Source: Kineococcus xinjiangensis (GTDB lineage Bacteria; Actinomycetota; Actinomycetes; Actinomycetales; Kineococcaceae). From it: DNA of 64,000 nt. Position numbers and translations under genes: made by a program. The notes under the pieces were generated by a model. The model saw only the letters and a list, made by a program, of their open reading frames with translations. It had not been told where the DNA came from and made no database searches. This document shows, in pieces, positions 16,004 through 23,975 of this stretch. The first letter of the stretch is position 1; each line of letters opens with the position of its first letter. Location: NCBI RefSeq assembly GCF_002934625.1, contig NZ_PTJD01000011.1, positions 89,988 through 153,987 of the forward strand, written 5' to 3'.

Positions 16004-16996
16004 ATGCACATCGACTCGGCCCGCGAGCTGAAGCAGCGGCTGCGGGAGGACCTGCCCGGTGAGGCCGTCGCGCAGACCGCACCGCGGGCCGGGACCGCAG
16101 CGGTGGGCATCAGCGTCCTGGGCCACCGGCCCGACGGCGAGCTCCGCTACGGGGTGGCCGTCCGCTACGCCGGCCCGCGCGGGGAGGCGCTGCTGCACCG
16201 CGCCCGCGAGCTCGCCGGCACCACCGCCGGCCCGGAGGTGGACGTGCGCCACGTCGGCGCGGTGCGGGCCCTCACCGCGCCCGCCGAGGGGTGGACGTGG
16301 ACCGCCGCGGCCATGCGGCGGCGGGTGCGGCCGCTGCACCCCGGTCTGTCCATCGCCCACCGCGACGTGACGGCCGGCACCCTCGGGGCGTTCGTCACCG
16401 TCGCCGGCTCCGACGGGGTGTTCGCCCTCTCGAACAACCACGTGATCGCCGACTCCGACCGGGCCGCGCTGCGCGACGCGGTGTTCCAGCCGGGCCCCGC
16501 GGACGCCGGCGGTGAGGTCGACCGGATCGGGGTGCTCGCCCGGGCGGTGCCGCTGATCAACGGCGGAGGGGTCGACGCGGCCGTCGCCCTGCTGGAGGGC
16601 GTCGACGGGGCGGACGACGACGCGATCGACCCGACCTACCCGGTGGGCCGCCTCAGCGGCTGGTGCGACCCCGTCGACGAGGTCGAGGTGGAGAAGGTCG
16701 GCCGCACCACGGGTCGCACCCAGGGGCGCATCACCGCCATCGAGCTCGACGACATCGCCGTGGAGTACCCCGTCGGGCTGGTCAGCTTCGACGGCCAGAT
16801 CGAGGTCACCGGGTCCAGCGGCGCGTTCTCCGCAGGCGGCGACTCCGGCTCGCTGGTCTACCGCCCGGACACCCGCCAAGCCGTCGGGCTGCTCTTCGCG
16901 GGCAGCGAGACGGGCGGGGAGAACGGGGAGGGCCTGACCTTCTGCAACCCGATCGGCCTTGTGCTGGAGTCCCTGGGTGCCACACTGGTGATGTGA
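16004..16996 (+). CDS. intracellular trypsin-like serine protease
   Basis: 330 residues from the ATG at 16004. There is no signal peptide. An N-terminal alpha/beta domain (about residues 30-92, with VGISVLGHRPDGELRYGVAV and EVDVRHVGAVRA) precedes a chymotrypsin-fold domain with a recognisable triad: His146 in SNNHVIAD, Asp191 in GGVDAAVAL and Ser281 in GGDSGSLV. The KVGRTTGRTQGRI strand is shared with bacterial and plant S1-like proteases that lack export signals. It overlaps the next gene by 4 nt. The N-terminal domain resembles that next small protein, so the two probably act together. The substrate is unknown. Confidence 0.78.
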   Translation: MHIDSARELKQRLREDLPGEAVAQTAPRAGTAAVGISVLGHRPDGELRYGVAVRYAGPRGEALLHRARELAGTTAGPEVDVRHVGAVRALTAPAEGWTWTAAAMRRRVRPLHPGLSIAHRDVTAGTLGAFVTVAGSDGVFALSNNHVIADSDRAALRDAVFQPGPADAGGEVDRIGVLARAVPLINGGGVDAAVALLEGVDGADDDAIDPTYPVGRLSGWCDPVDEVEVEKVGRTTGRTQGRITAIELDDIAVEYPVGLVSFDGQIEVTGSSGAFSAGGDSGSLVYRPDTRQAVGLLFAGSETGGENGEGLTFCNPIGLVLESLGATLVM

Positions 16997-17235
16997 GTCC
17001 TTCCCCAGACGACCGCTTCGGCATGTCCGCAGCCCGGGCCGCGAAAGCTCACGTCCGCCAGATGCTCGCCGGTGACGACCGCGTCAACGGCATCGGCATC
17101 ACCCGCGCCGAGGACAGCTACGCGGTCAAGGTGAACGTGGTGTCATCGCACGACCTGCCGGAGGTGCCCGACGTCGTCGACGGGGTGCCCGTGAAGGTCG
17201 CGGTGGTGGGGCACATCAGCGCCCGCGCAAGCTGA
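16993..17235 (+). CDS. small free-standing domain partner of the trypsin-like protease
   Basis: 80 residues from a GTG overlapping the protease stop (GTGA). The helix SAARAAKAHVRQMLAGDDRV is followed by NGIGITRAEDSYAVKVNVVS, a short loop, and DGVPVKVAVVGHISAR. This matches, segment for segment, the N-terminal domain of the adjacent protease and the VxGxGI...GVPVxVxxxGxI domain often fused in front of bacterial trypsin-like proteases. It may be a chaperone, inhibitor or substrate-recruiting subunit; that role is inference. Its last 20 nt overlap the convergent HAD gene. Confidence 0.65.
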   Translation: MSPSPDDRFGMSAARAAKAHVRQMLAGDDRVNGIGITRAEDSYAVKVNVVSSHDLPEVPDVVDGVPVKVAVVGHISARAS

Positions 17236-18091
17236 GCAGCCGCTCCACCACCTGCGCCACGCCGTCCTCGGCGCAGTCGGGCGCCACGTCGTCGGCAGCG
17301 GCGAGCGCATCGGGATGGCCGTCCGCCATCGCATAGCCCCGCCCTGCCCAGCTCAGCATCTCCAGGTCGTTGGGCATGTCCCCGAACGCGACCACCCCCG
17401 CGGGCTCCACCCCCAGCTCCCGCGCCACCTGCGCCAGCGTCGACGCCTTGCTCACCCCCGAGGCCATGATCTCCACGAGGGAGGCCGCGGCGTTGGAGTG
17501 CGTCGCGTCGGCCACCTCCCCCAGCACCGCCCGCGCCCGCCGCAGCATCTCGTCGCTGCTGGTGCCGGGGCACTTGGCGAGGACCTTGACCACCGGCGGG
17601 CAGTCCGCCAGCAGCTCCGGAAGCTGCGCCACCTGCGTCTCCGCGCCGGTGTCGAAGGTCGTCCGGTACCCGGGCTCCCGGCGGAAGCCGCGCAGGGTCT
17701 CCAGCGCCAGGGTGACCCCCGGCAGCGCCGGGCGCAGCCGCTCCGCCAGCTCCAGCACCGCCTCCGGGGCCAGCGCGTGGGTCCGCAGCACCGCCCGGGC
17801 GTCGAGGTCGTAGACCACGGCCCCGTTCGCGCACACCGCCTGCCCGGTCAGGCCGGCCTCCTCGGCCACGGGCAGCACCCAGCGCGGGGGCCGGCCGGTG
17901 ACGAAGACGACACGGATCCCTGCCTGCCGGCACGCGCGGAACGCCCGCAGGGTGCGCGCGGAGACCCCGGTGTGGTGGGGGACGATCGTGCCGTCGATGT
18001 CGGTGGCGACCATCCGCAGCGCCCCGGCCAGCAGCCGCTCGGCCTCGGCGGCGGGCAGCGACCCGGCAGGCCCGGCGGCGGGCAGGGTCAC
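17216..18091 (-). CDS. Cof-type HAD hydrolase (second of a tandem pair)
   Basis: 291 residues from a GTG at 18091, which overlaps the stop of the upstream HAD gene by 4 nt. Motif I is ATDIDGTIV (about 29-37), motif II VFVTGR, motif III with a Lys in SGVSKAS, motif IV GDMPNDLEM. The C2-type cap between motifs II and III places it with Cof/YbiV sugar- and cofactor-phosphate phosphatases. The substrate cannot be read from sequence. The two tandem paralogues share about the same layout and probably arose by duplication. Confidence 0.88.
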   Translation of the reverse strand: MTLPAAGPAGSLPAAEAERLLAGALRMVATDIDGTIVPHHTGVSARTLRAFRACRQAGIRVVFVTGRPPRWVLPVAEEAGLTGQAVCANGAVVYDLDARAVLRTHALAPEAVLELAERLRPALPGVTLALETLRGFRREPGYRTTFDTGAETQVAQLPELLADCPPVVKVLAKCPGTSSDEMLRRARAVLGEVADATHSNAAASLVEIMASGVSKASTLAQVARELGVEPAGVVAFGDMPNDLEMLSWAGRGYAMADGHPDALAAADDVAPDCAEDGVAQVVERLLSLRGR

Positions 18092-18903
18092 GACGGCGTC
18101 CCCGCCGCGGCGAGCAGCCGTTCCAGCACGTCGGCCAGGCCGTCGTCGACGACGTCGCCGCACACCTCGTCCGCCGCGGCGTGCACCTCCGCGGGGCCGT
18201 TGCCCATCGCGACGCTGCGCGCAGCCCACTGCAGCATCTCGATGTCGTTGCGGCCGTCGCCCGCCGCCAGCGTCTCCGCAGGGTCCACGTGCAGCCAGGA
18301 GCGCACCGCGTCCAGGGCACTGGCCTTGGTGACCCCCTCGGGAGCCAGGTCGAGCCAGGCCGTCCAGCCGACCGAGTAGGCGGCGCCGTGCAGGCCGACG
18401 CGCTGCACCAGCTCGACGAACTCCTGGGGGGTGTGCTCCGGGCTGCGCACGACGACGCGCATGGCGGGCTCGGCGAACAGCTCGTCGAACGGCACGATCT
18501 GGATGTCGCCGGTCAGCTCGCCGTCCGGGAAGGGCGCGGTGAGCTTGTAGCCGCGGCCGAGGACCTCCACGGCGTAGAGGGCGTTCGGCAGGTGCTCGTG
18601 CAGCAGCTCCACCGCCGGGGTGGGGTCGAACGTGCGCAGCGACACCACCTCGTAGCCCTTCTCCTGACCGGGGTCGAGGCGGACGGTCACGGACCCGTTG
18701 CTGCACACGGCGTAGCCGCGGGCGAGGCCGAGGCGGTCCAGCACCGGCAGGGCCCCGTGCAGGGAGCGGCCCGTGGCGATGACGACGTGCGTCCCGGTCC
18801 TGGCCAGCGCCTGCACGGCGTCCCGCACCCGGTCGGAGAGGCGCTCGTCGTGGTCGAGGATGGTGCCGTCGATGTCGAGGGCGACGAGGCGCGGGAGGGT
18901 CAC
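18088..18903 (-). CDS. Cof-type HAD hydrolase (first of a tandem pair)
   Basis: 271 residues from a GTG at 18903. Motif I ALDIDGTIL, motif II IATGR, motif III lysine in EGVTKASAL, and motif IV GDGRNDIEM are all intact, with a C2B cap between. It is a phosphatase of the Cof subfamily, with unknown substrate. It is coupled to the following paralogue by a 4-nt overlap. The divergent gap to the right carries dyad element 1. Confidence 0.9.
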   Translation of the reverse strand: MTLPRLVALDIDGTILDHDERLSDRVRDAVQALARTGTHVVIATGRSLHGALPVLDRLGLARGYAVCSNGSVTVRLDPGQEKGYEVVSLRTFDPTPAVELLHEHLPNALYAVEVLGRGYKLTAPFPDGELTGDIQIVPFDELFAEPAMRVVVRSPEHTPQEFVELVQRVGLHGAAYSVGWTAWLDLAPEGVTKASALDAVRSWLHVDPAETLAAGDGRNDIEMLQWAARSVAMGNGPAEVHAAADEVCGDVVDDGLADVLERLLAAAGTPS

Positions 18904-18984
18904 CGTCCGACCCTAACGAGGTGCTCGTCGACCTTCTCGCCGACGCCTCTCCGCCCTCCTCTCCGACCTCCTCCCCCACCTCCT

Positions 18985-19050
18985 CCCCCGGAAAGGACCC
19001 TTTCCGGGGTCAGGGGCCTCGTTCCGGCCCCGGAAAGGGTCCTTTCCGCG
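18985..19050. repeat. dyad element 1 (paired 16-bp cores)
   Basis: Cores GGAAAGGACCCTTTCC (18990-19005) and GGAAAGGGTCCTTTCC (19032-19047) face each other 42 bp apart. Perfect arms extend 21 nt (18989-19009 and 19028-19048). It is the only copy in a divergent gap (between a HAD gene and the AbiEi-like gene). Confidence 0.9.
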
Positions 19051-19172
19051 GGAAGGGCCGGAGCGGGAACGGGCGGGCCGGGACGCCGTCCACAGCCCGG
19101 CCGGGAGCTGCGCAGTGCACAGCGCCCCGCACGCGGCCCACCGCGGGGCCCTGCAGCGGGCAGCGTGCGGGC

Positions 19173-20045
19173 GTGCGCACCCCGCTCCCCGCAGACCTCC
19201 CCCGCGTGTTCCGCGGAGCCGACGCCGTCGCCCACGGTGCCCTCACCGAGGAGCAGCTGCGCGGGCCCGCGGTCCAGCGCGTCCTCCGCGGCGTGTACGC
19301 CCGCTCCGGCACCGCCCTCACCCACGACGTGCGGTGCGAGGCGACCGGGCTGCTGCTGCCTCCCGGCGCCCTCGTCACCGGCCGGTCCGCGGCCACCGTG
19401 CGGGGAGTGCCACTGGCCCGCCGGCAGGACCCGGTCGAGGTCCTCGTCCCGGAGCAGCCCCTGCGGCGCCTGCCCTCCGGGGTGCTGGTCCGCCGCTGCC
19501 GCTCGCTGCCCGCGGGCGAGCCGTGGGGGAGCACCGCCCTGGCACCCCCGCTGCGGATGGCCTTCGACCTGACGGCGCGGCACCCGCTGCCGGCGGCGGT
19601 GGGGCACCTGGACGCGGTGGTGCGCGCCGGGCTGGTGGACCTCGACGCCCTGCACGCCTGGCTGGTGGGGGCCCGTGGCCCGGGGGTGCGCGCCGCCCGG
19701 CACGCGGCGCAGCTCTGCGACCCGCGGGCGGAGTCGCCGCCCGAGTCGGCGGTGCGCGTGCACTGCGTCGAGGCGGGGCTGGCCGTGACGCCGCAGGTCG
19801 TGGTCCGCGACCGCGGGTGCTTCGTGGCGCGGGTGGACCTGGCGGTCGACGGCACGCAGGTGGCCGTGCAGTACGACGGGCAGTGGCACGCGTTGCGCGA
19901 GCAGCTCGAGGCGGACCGCCGGCAGTTGCGGGAGCTGCGCGAGGCCGGGTGGGAGGTCGTCCACGTCACGGTGGCGCTGCGGCGCGAGCCCGACACCCTC
20001 GTCGCCGCCGTCCACGCGGCCATCGCCCGGCAGGTGCGGCGCTGA
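19173..20045 (+). CDS. AbiEi-antitoxin-like N-terminus fused to a DUF559/Vsr-like nuclease domain
   Basis: 290 residues from the GTG at 19173, where the conserved sequence begins. The N-terminal half (FRGADAVAHGALTEEQLRG...VQRVLRGVYAR, then ALVTGRSAATVRGVPL) is the winged-helix and following domain seen in AbiEi-type antitoxin relatives. The C-terminal part has PESAVRVHCVEAGL, ARVDLAVDGTQVAVQYDG and a final EVVHVT strand, the Vsr/DUF559 PD-(D/E)xK pattern. Such fusions are frequent in actinobacteria and usually unassigned. No AbiEii toxin is adjacent. The gene is bracketed by dyad elements 1 and 2, about 1.07 kb apart. Confidence 0.75.
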   Translation: MRTPLPADLPRVFRGADAVAHGALTEEQLRGPAVQRVLRGVYARSGTALTHDVRCEATGLLLPPGALVTGRSAATVRGVPLARRQDPVEVLVPEQPLRRLPSGVLVRRCRSLPAGEPWGSTALAPPLRMAFDLTARHPLPAAVGHLDAVVRAGLVDLDALHAWLVGARGPGVRAARHAAQLCDPRAESPPESAVRVHCVEAGLAVTPQVVVRDRGCFVARVDLAVDGTQVAVQYDGQWHALREQLEADRRQLRELREAGWEVVHVTVALRREPDTLVAAVHAAIARQVRR

Positions 20046-20054
20046 GCCCACCTC

Positions 20055-20120
20055 CCCCGGAAAGGACCCTTTCCGGGGTCGGGAGCACCTCCGCGACCCC
20101 GGAAAGGGTCCTTTCCGGGG
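20055..20120. repeat. dyad element 2 (paired 16-bp cores)
   Basis: Cores at 20059-20074 and 20101-20116, 42 bp apart. Arms are perfectly complementary over 27 nt (20055-20081 and 20094-20120) with a 12-nt loop. It begins 10 nt after the stop codon of the AbiEi-like gene. Confidence 0.92.
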
Positions 20121-20166
20121 GAAGGGCGGGGGCGGGCGGGGAAGGGCGGGGGCGGGGCGCGCAGGG

Positions 20167-20207
20167 TTGACAGCGGGTGCGCCGCTCTGGTCATGTTTGC
20201 GTTAACA
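20167..20207 (+). promoter_or_regulatory. promoter with LacI-type operator upstream of the GH43 gene
   Basis: TTGACA at 20167-20172 is followed about 18 nt later by a weak -10 (around 20191-20197). Overlapping it is TGTTTGCGTTAACA (20194-20207), which matches the 14-bp CG-centred palindrome bound by LacI/GalR-family regulators except at two positions. A sugar-responsive repressor is plausible for a secreted glycosidase; no LacI gene lies in the window. Confidence 0.55.
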
Positions 20208-20310
20208 TCCCGGGTCGCGGTGGCCCCGGCGGGCACTGGTGCGCGCCCTCGACACGGCCGCGCGAGCCGGGAGGTCCCACCGTCGTGACCTCACCCCTGG
20301 AGAGTCGCCC

Positions 20311-22593
20311 ATGCCCTCCCACCCCAGCCCCGCCGCACCCGCGCGCCGGGCGCCGGCCCTGCTCCGCAGGGGCACCTGCGGAGCCACCCTCGCGGCGCTC
20401 GCACTGACGCTGCTCGCAGCGCCCGGCCCCGCAGCCGCCGCACCGGAGGCGCCCGACGACGGCCTCGTCGTGGAGTACGAGCTCGACGAGACCGGGGGCA
20501 CCACCGTCGCCGACACCTCCGGCAACGGCCGCCACGGCACCGTCAGCGGCGACGCCACCTGGCTGGGCGGGGACGGGCTGGCCCTCGGCGGCGTCAACGG
20601 CCACGTCCGGCTGCCGAACGACGTCCTGCGCGGGCTGAGCGACATCACCGTCTCCACCGAGGTGCGGATCGACCGCGACCAGCCGGGCCCGTACTTCATC
20701 TGGGGCCTGGGCAACACGACCGACTGGTACGGCGACGGCTACCTGTTCACGACCGGGAACTCGTACCGCACGTCCATCGCCACGGGGAACTGGTCCACGG
20801 AGCAGACCGTCAGCGCCGGGCGGGACCTGGCGCGCGAGACCTGGAAGACGCTGACCTACACCCTCAGCGACGGCACGGCCGTGCTCTACGAGGACGGCGT
20901 GGAGGTCGGGCGGCAGAGCGGCATCACCATCACCCCCGGCATGATCGGCGGCGGGCGCACCACGGCGAACTACCTCGGGCGGTCGAACTACACCCCGGAC
21001 AAGCACCTCAAGGGCCAGGTCCGCGACTTCCGCATCTACGACCGGGCGCTGTCCTCGGACGAGGTGCGCCGCCTCGGGCCGCTCAGCGACGAGGAGCGCG
21101 TCGCGGGCGACCTCGCGGCACTCGACCTGGGGAACACCTCCGCCGTCACCGGGAACCTCGGCCTGCCCGCGACGGGCGCGAACGGCACCCGGCTGACGTG
21201 GGCGTCCAGCGACCCGGCGGTGGTCTCCACCACCGGGGCGGTGACCCGCCCGCGCCACGGCGCCGGCGACGCCACCGTCACCCTCACCGTCACCTCCACC
21301 ATCGGCACGACCTCCTCGAGCAGGAGCTTCACCGTGCGGGTCCTGCAGAACATCAGCGACGAGCAGAAGGTCCGCGAGGCCGCGGCCGACCTCGTGGTGT
21401 GGGACGCCGCGGCGGTGCGCGGGAACCTCACCCTGCCCACGACGGGCCTGCACGGCACGAGCATCCGGTGGGAGTCCGGCGACCCCGGCGTCGTCACCAC
21501 CACCGGCGAGGTGCGGCGCCCCGCCGCCGGCCGGGAGCGGGTGCGGCTGAACCTGCACGCCTTCGTCAGCCTCGGCAAGACGAAGGTGAAGCGCACGTTC
21601 CGCGTCACGGTCCTGCCCCTGCCGAAGCAGGAGCCGATGGAGGGCTACGCGTTCGCCTACTTCGCGGGTGAGGGCTACGCCGACGGGGAGCAGGTGTACT
21701 TCGCCGCCAGCCGCGGCAACGACGCGCTGCACTGGGACGAGCTCAACGGCGGCGAGCCGGTCCTGCGGTCGACGTTCGGCGACCAGGGGGTGCGCGACCC
21801 GTTCATCATCCGCTCCCCCGAGGGCGACAAGTTCTACCTCATCGCCACCGACCTGAAGATCCACGGCAACGGCAACTGGGACGCCGCCCAGCGCACCGGC
21901 TCCAAGCACATCGAGGTCTGGGAGTCGACCGACCTCGTGAACTGGTCCGAGCAGCGCCACGTGCGGGTGGCGCCGGACACGGCGGGCAACACGTGGGCAC
22001 CGGAGGCGTACTACGACGACCGGATCGGCGCGTACGTGGTGTTCTGGGCGTCGAAGCTGTACGCCGCGGACGACCCGAACCACACCGGCAACACCCACAA
22101 CCGCATGGTGTACGTGACGACCCGGGACTTCCGGACGTTCTCCGAGCCGAAGGTCTGGATCGACCCCGGGTACTCGGTCATCGACTCCACCGTCATCAAG
22201 CACGGCGACACCTACCACCGCATCACCAAGGACGAGCGCAGCGCCGCACCGGACGCCCCGTGCGGCAAGTTCCTGGTGCAGGAGAAGTCGACCGACCTGC
22301 TCGACACGTCGTGGGACTTCGTCTCGGAGTGCATCGGCAAGTCCGTGCCGGGCAACCCGGGCGTCCGTCAGGGTGAGGGCCCGACGGTGTTCAAGTCGAA
22401 CACCGAGGACAAGTGGTACCTGTTCATCGACGAGTTCGGCGGCCGGGGCTACGTGCCCTTCGAGACGACCGACCTCGACTCCGGGACGTGGACGCTCGCG
22501 AGCGACTACCAGCTCCCCAGCAGGCCCCGCCACGGCACCGTCGTGCCCGTGACGAAGGCCGAGCTCGAGCGGCTGCGCGCCGCCCTGGGCTGA
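20311..22593 (+). CDS. secreted LamG-containing glycoside hydrolase family 43 protein
   Basis: 760 residues from the ATG at 20311 (GGAGAG site upstream). A signal peptide ends near AAA-APEA. A LamG/concanavalin-like domain (about 48-245) contains VEYELDE-type and FRIYDRALSSDEV ends. Two Ig-like modules follow (about 255-350 and 352-445), each with a WxSxDPxVVxTTGxV signature. The C-terminal catalytic propeller (about 455-760) has RDPFIIRSPEGDKFYLIATDL, WAPEAYYD and GEGPTVFKS, typical of GH43 arabinan or xylan-debranching enzymes. It likely degrades plant-type arabinose-containing polysaccharides outside the cell. Confidence 0.87.
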   Translation: MPSHPSPAAPARRAPALLRRGTCGATLAALALTLLAAPGPAAAAPEAPDDGLVVEYELDETGGTTVADTSGNGRHGTVSGDATWLGGDGLALGGVNGHVRLPNDVLRGLSDITVSTEVRIDRDQPGPYFIWGLGNTTDWYGDGYLFTTGNSYRTSIATGNWSTEQTVSAGRDLARETWKTLTYTLSDGTAVLYEDGVEVGRQSGITITPGMIGGGRTTANYLGRSNYTPDKHLKGQVRDFRIYDRALSSDEVRRLGPLSDEERVAGDLAALDLGNTSAVTGNLGLPATGANGTRLTWASSDPAVVSTTGAVTRPRHGAGDATVTLTVTSTIGTTSSSRSFTVRVLQNISDEQKVREAAADLVVWDAAAVRGNLTLPTTGLHGTSIRWESGDPGVVTTTGEVRRPAAGRERVRLNLHAFVSLGKTKVKRTFRVTVLPLPKQEPMEGYAFAYFAGEGYADGEQVYFAASRGNDALHWDELNGGEPVLRSTFGDQGVRDPFIIRSPEGDKFYLIATDLKIHGNGNWDAAQRTGSKHIEVWESTDLVNWSEQRHVRVAPDTAGNTWAPEAYYDDRIGAYVVFWASKLYAADDPNHTGNTHNRMVYVTTRDFRTFSEPKVWIDPGYSVIDSTVIKHGDTYHRITKDERSAAPDAPCGKFLVQEKSTDLLDTSWDFVSECIGKSVPGNPGVRQGEGPTVFKSNTEDKWYLFIDEFGGRGYVPFETTDLDSGTWTLASDYQLPSRPRHGTVVPVTKAELERLRAALG

Positions 22594-22608
22594 CCCCGCC
22601 CGCACAGC

Positions 22609-22646
22609 ACGGGGGCCGTGCCGCGATCGCGCGGCACGGCCCCCGT
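22609..22646. terminator. bidirectional hairpin terminator between GH43 and serS
   Basis: A perfect 17-bp stem (22609-22625 and 22630-22646) with the loop ATCG, between convergent genes. GC-only stem without a clear T-tract. Confidence 0.75.
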
Positions 22647-22652
22647 CGCGTC

Positions 22653-22708
22653 CGGCGTCAGGACACCGGCGTCAGGACACCAGCGTCAGGACACCGGAGT
22701 CAGGACGT
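22653..22708. repeat. 14-bp tandem repeat running into the 3' end of serS
   Basis: Four copies of CGGCGTCAGGACAC, the third and fourth with one and two changes. The array covers the serS stop codon (22686-22688) and its last few codons, so the synthetase C-terminus (LTPVS) is encoded by repeat sequence. Confidence 0.85.
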
Positions 22709-23966
22709 CCAGCCCCAGGAACGGGCGCAGCGCCTCCGGAACCCGGACGGAACCGTCGGGGAGCTGGTGGTTCTCCAGGATCGCCACCAGCCAGCGCGTC
22801 GTCGCGAGCGTGCCGTTCAGGGTGGCGACCGGCCGCGTCCCGGCGGCGTCCTCGCCGGGGACCCGCTCCCGCACGTTCAGCCGCCGCGCCTGGAACGTCG
22901 TGCAGTTCGACGTCGACGACAGCTCCCGGTACGCCCCCTGCGACGGGATCCACGCCTCGCAGTCGTACTTGCGGGCGGCCGAGGACCCCAGGTCGCCCGC
23001 CGCGGTGTCGATGACCCGGTAGGGCACCTCCACCGCCGCGAGCATCTCCTCCTCCCACGCCAGCAGCCGCGCGTGCTCCTCGGCGGCGTCCTCGACGCGG
23101 CAGAAGGAGAACATCTCCACCTTGTGGAACTGGTGGACGCGGATGATGCCGCGGGTGTCCTTGCCGTGGGAGCCGGCCTCGCGCCGGTAGCAGGCCGACC
23201 AGCCGGCGTAGCGGCGCGGACCGGCGGACAGGTCGACGATCTCGTCGGCGTGGTAGCCGGCGAGCGCGACCTCCGAGGTGCCGGTCAGGTAGAGGTCGTC
23301 GGCCTCCAGCCGGTAGATCTCGCTGGCGTGGGCGCCGAGGAAGCCGGTGCCGGCCATGACCTCCGGCTTCACGAGCGTCGGCGTGATCATGGGGGTGAAG
23401 CCGGCTGCGACGGCCTTGGAGACGGCCAGGTTCAGCATCGCCAGCTCCAGGCGGGCGCCGACGCCGGTGAGGAAGTAGAAGCGGGAGCCGGAGACCTTCG
23501 CGCCGCGGGCGGTGTCGATCGCCGCGAGCGCCTCGCCGAGCTCCAGGTGGTCGCGCCAGCGCTCGAGCCCCTCGGGCAGCTCGGGCACCCGCCCGACGTG
23601 GCGCAGCACCACGTAGTCGTCCTCCCCGCCGGCGGGGACGCCCTCCTCGACGACGTTGGGGATGCGGCGCAGCAGCTCCTCGAACTCCACCGCCGCCGCG
23701 TCGGAGGCGGCCTGCGCGGCCTTGACGCGCTCGGCGAGCTCCTTGACCGCGGCCAGCAGGGCCTGCTTCTCGTCCCCCTTCGCCTTCGCGACGTCCTTGC
23801 CGCGGCTCTTCTGCTCGGCACGCAGCCGCTCGAACTCGGCGATGGTCTCGCGACGGCGCACGTCGGCGGCGAGCACCGCGTCGACGACTCCCTCGTCCTC
23901 ACCGCGGGCGCGCTGGCTGGCGCGGACCGCGTCCGGGTTGTCCCTCAGCAGGCGCAGGTCGATCAC
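22686..23966 (-). CDS. serS: seryl-tRNA synthetase
   Basis: 426 residues, the normal family length, from a GTG. The N-terminal tRNA-binding coiled-coil arm (about 28-105) is clear. The class II catalytic core carries motif 1 around [23 protein letters not shown], motif 2 [26 protein letters not shown] and motif 3 [18 protein letters not shown]. It charges tRNA-Ser (and tRNA-Sec where present) in the cytoplasm. The extreme C-terminus overlaps a 14-bp tandem repeat. Confidence 0.97.
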   Translation of the reverse strand: MIDLRLLRDNPDAVRASQRARGEDEGVVDAVLAADVRRRETIAEFERLRAEQKSRGKDVAKAKGDEKQALLAAVKELAERVKAAQAASDAAAVEFEELLRRIPNVVEEGVPAGGEDDYVVLRHVGRVPELPEGLERWRDHLELGEALAAIDTARGAKVSGSRFYFLTGVGARLELAMLNLAVSKAVAAGFTPMITPTLVKPEVMAGTGFLGAHASEIYRLEADDLYLTGTSEVALAGYHADEIVDLSAGPRRYAGWSACYRREAGSHGKDTRGIIRVHQFHKVEMFSFCRVEDAAEEHARLLAWEEEMLAAVEVPYRVIDTAAGDLGSSAARKYDCEAWIPSQGAYRELSSTSNCTTFQARRLNVRERVPGEDAAGTRPVATLNGTLATTRWLVAILENHQLPDGSVRVPEALRPFLGLDVLTPVS

Positions 23967-23975
23967 CCGACGACC

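Noticed and set aside
18985..19050. Dyad element as an insertion-sequence end
   Set aside because: No transposase or target duplications accompany any copy, and copies are self-contained symmetrical units rather than paired ends of a longer element.
22600..23966. A tRNA-Ser gene near serS
   Set aside because: No cloverleaf or TTCGA-type T-loop sequence could be found in either strand around serS.
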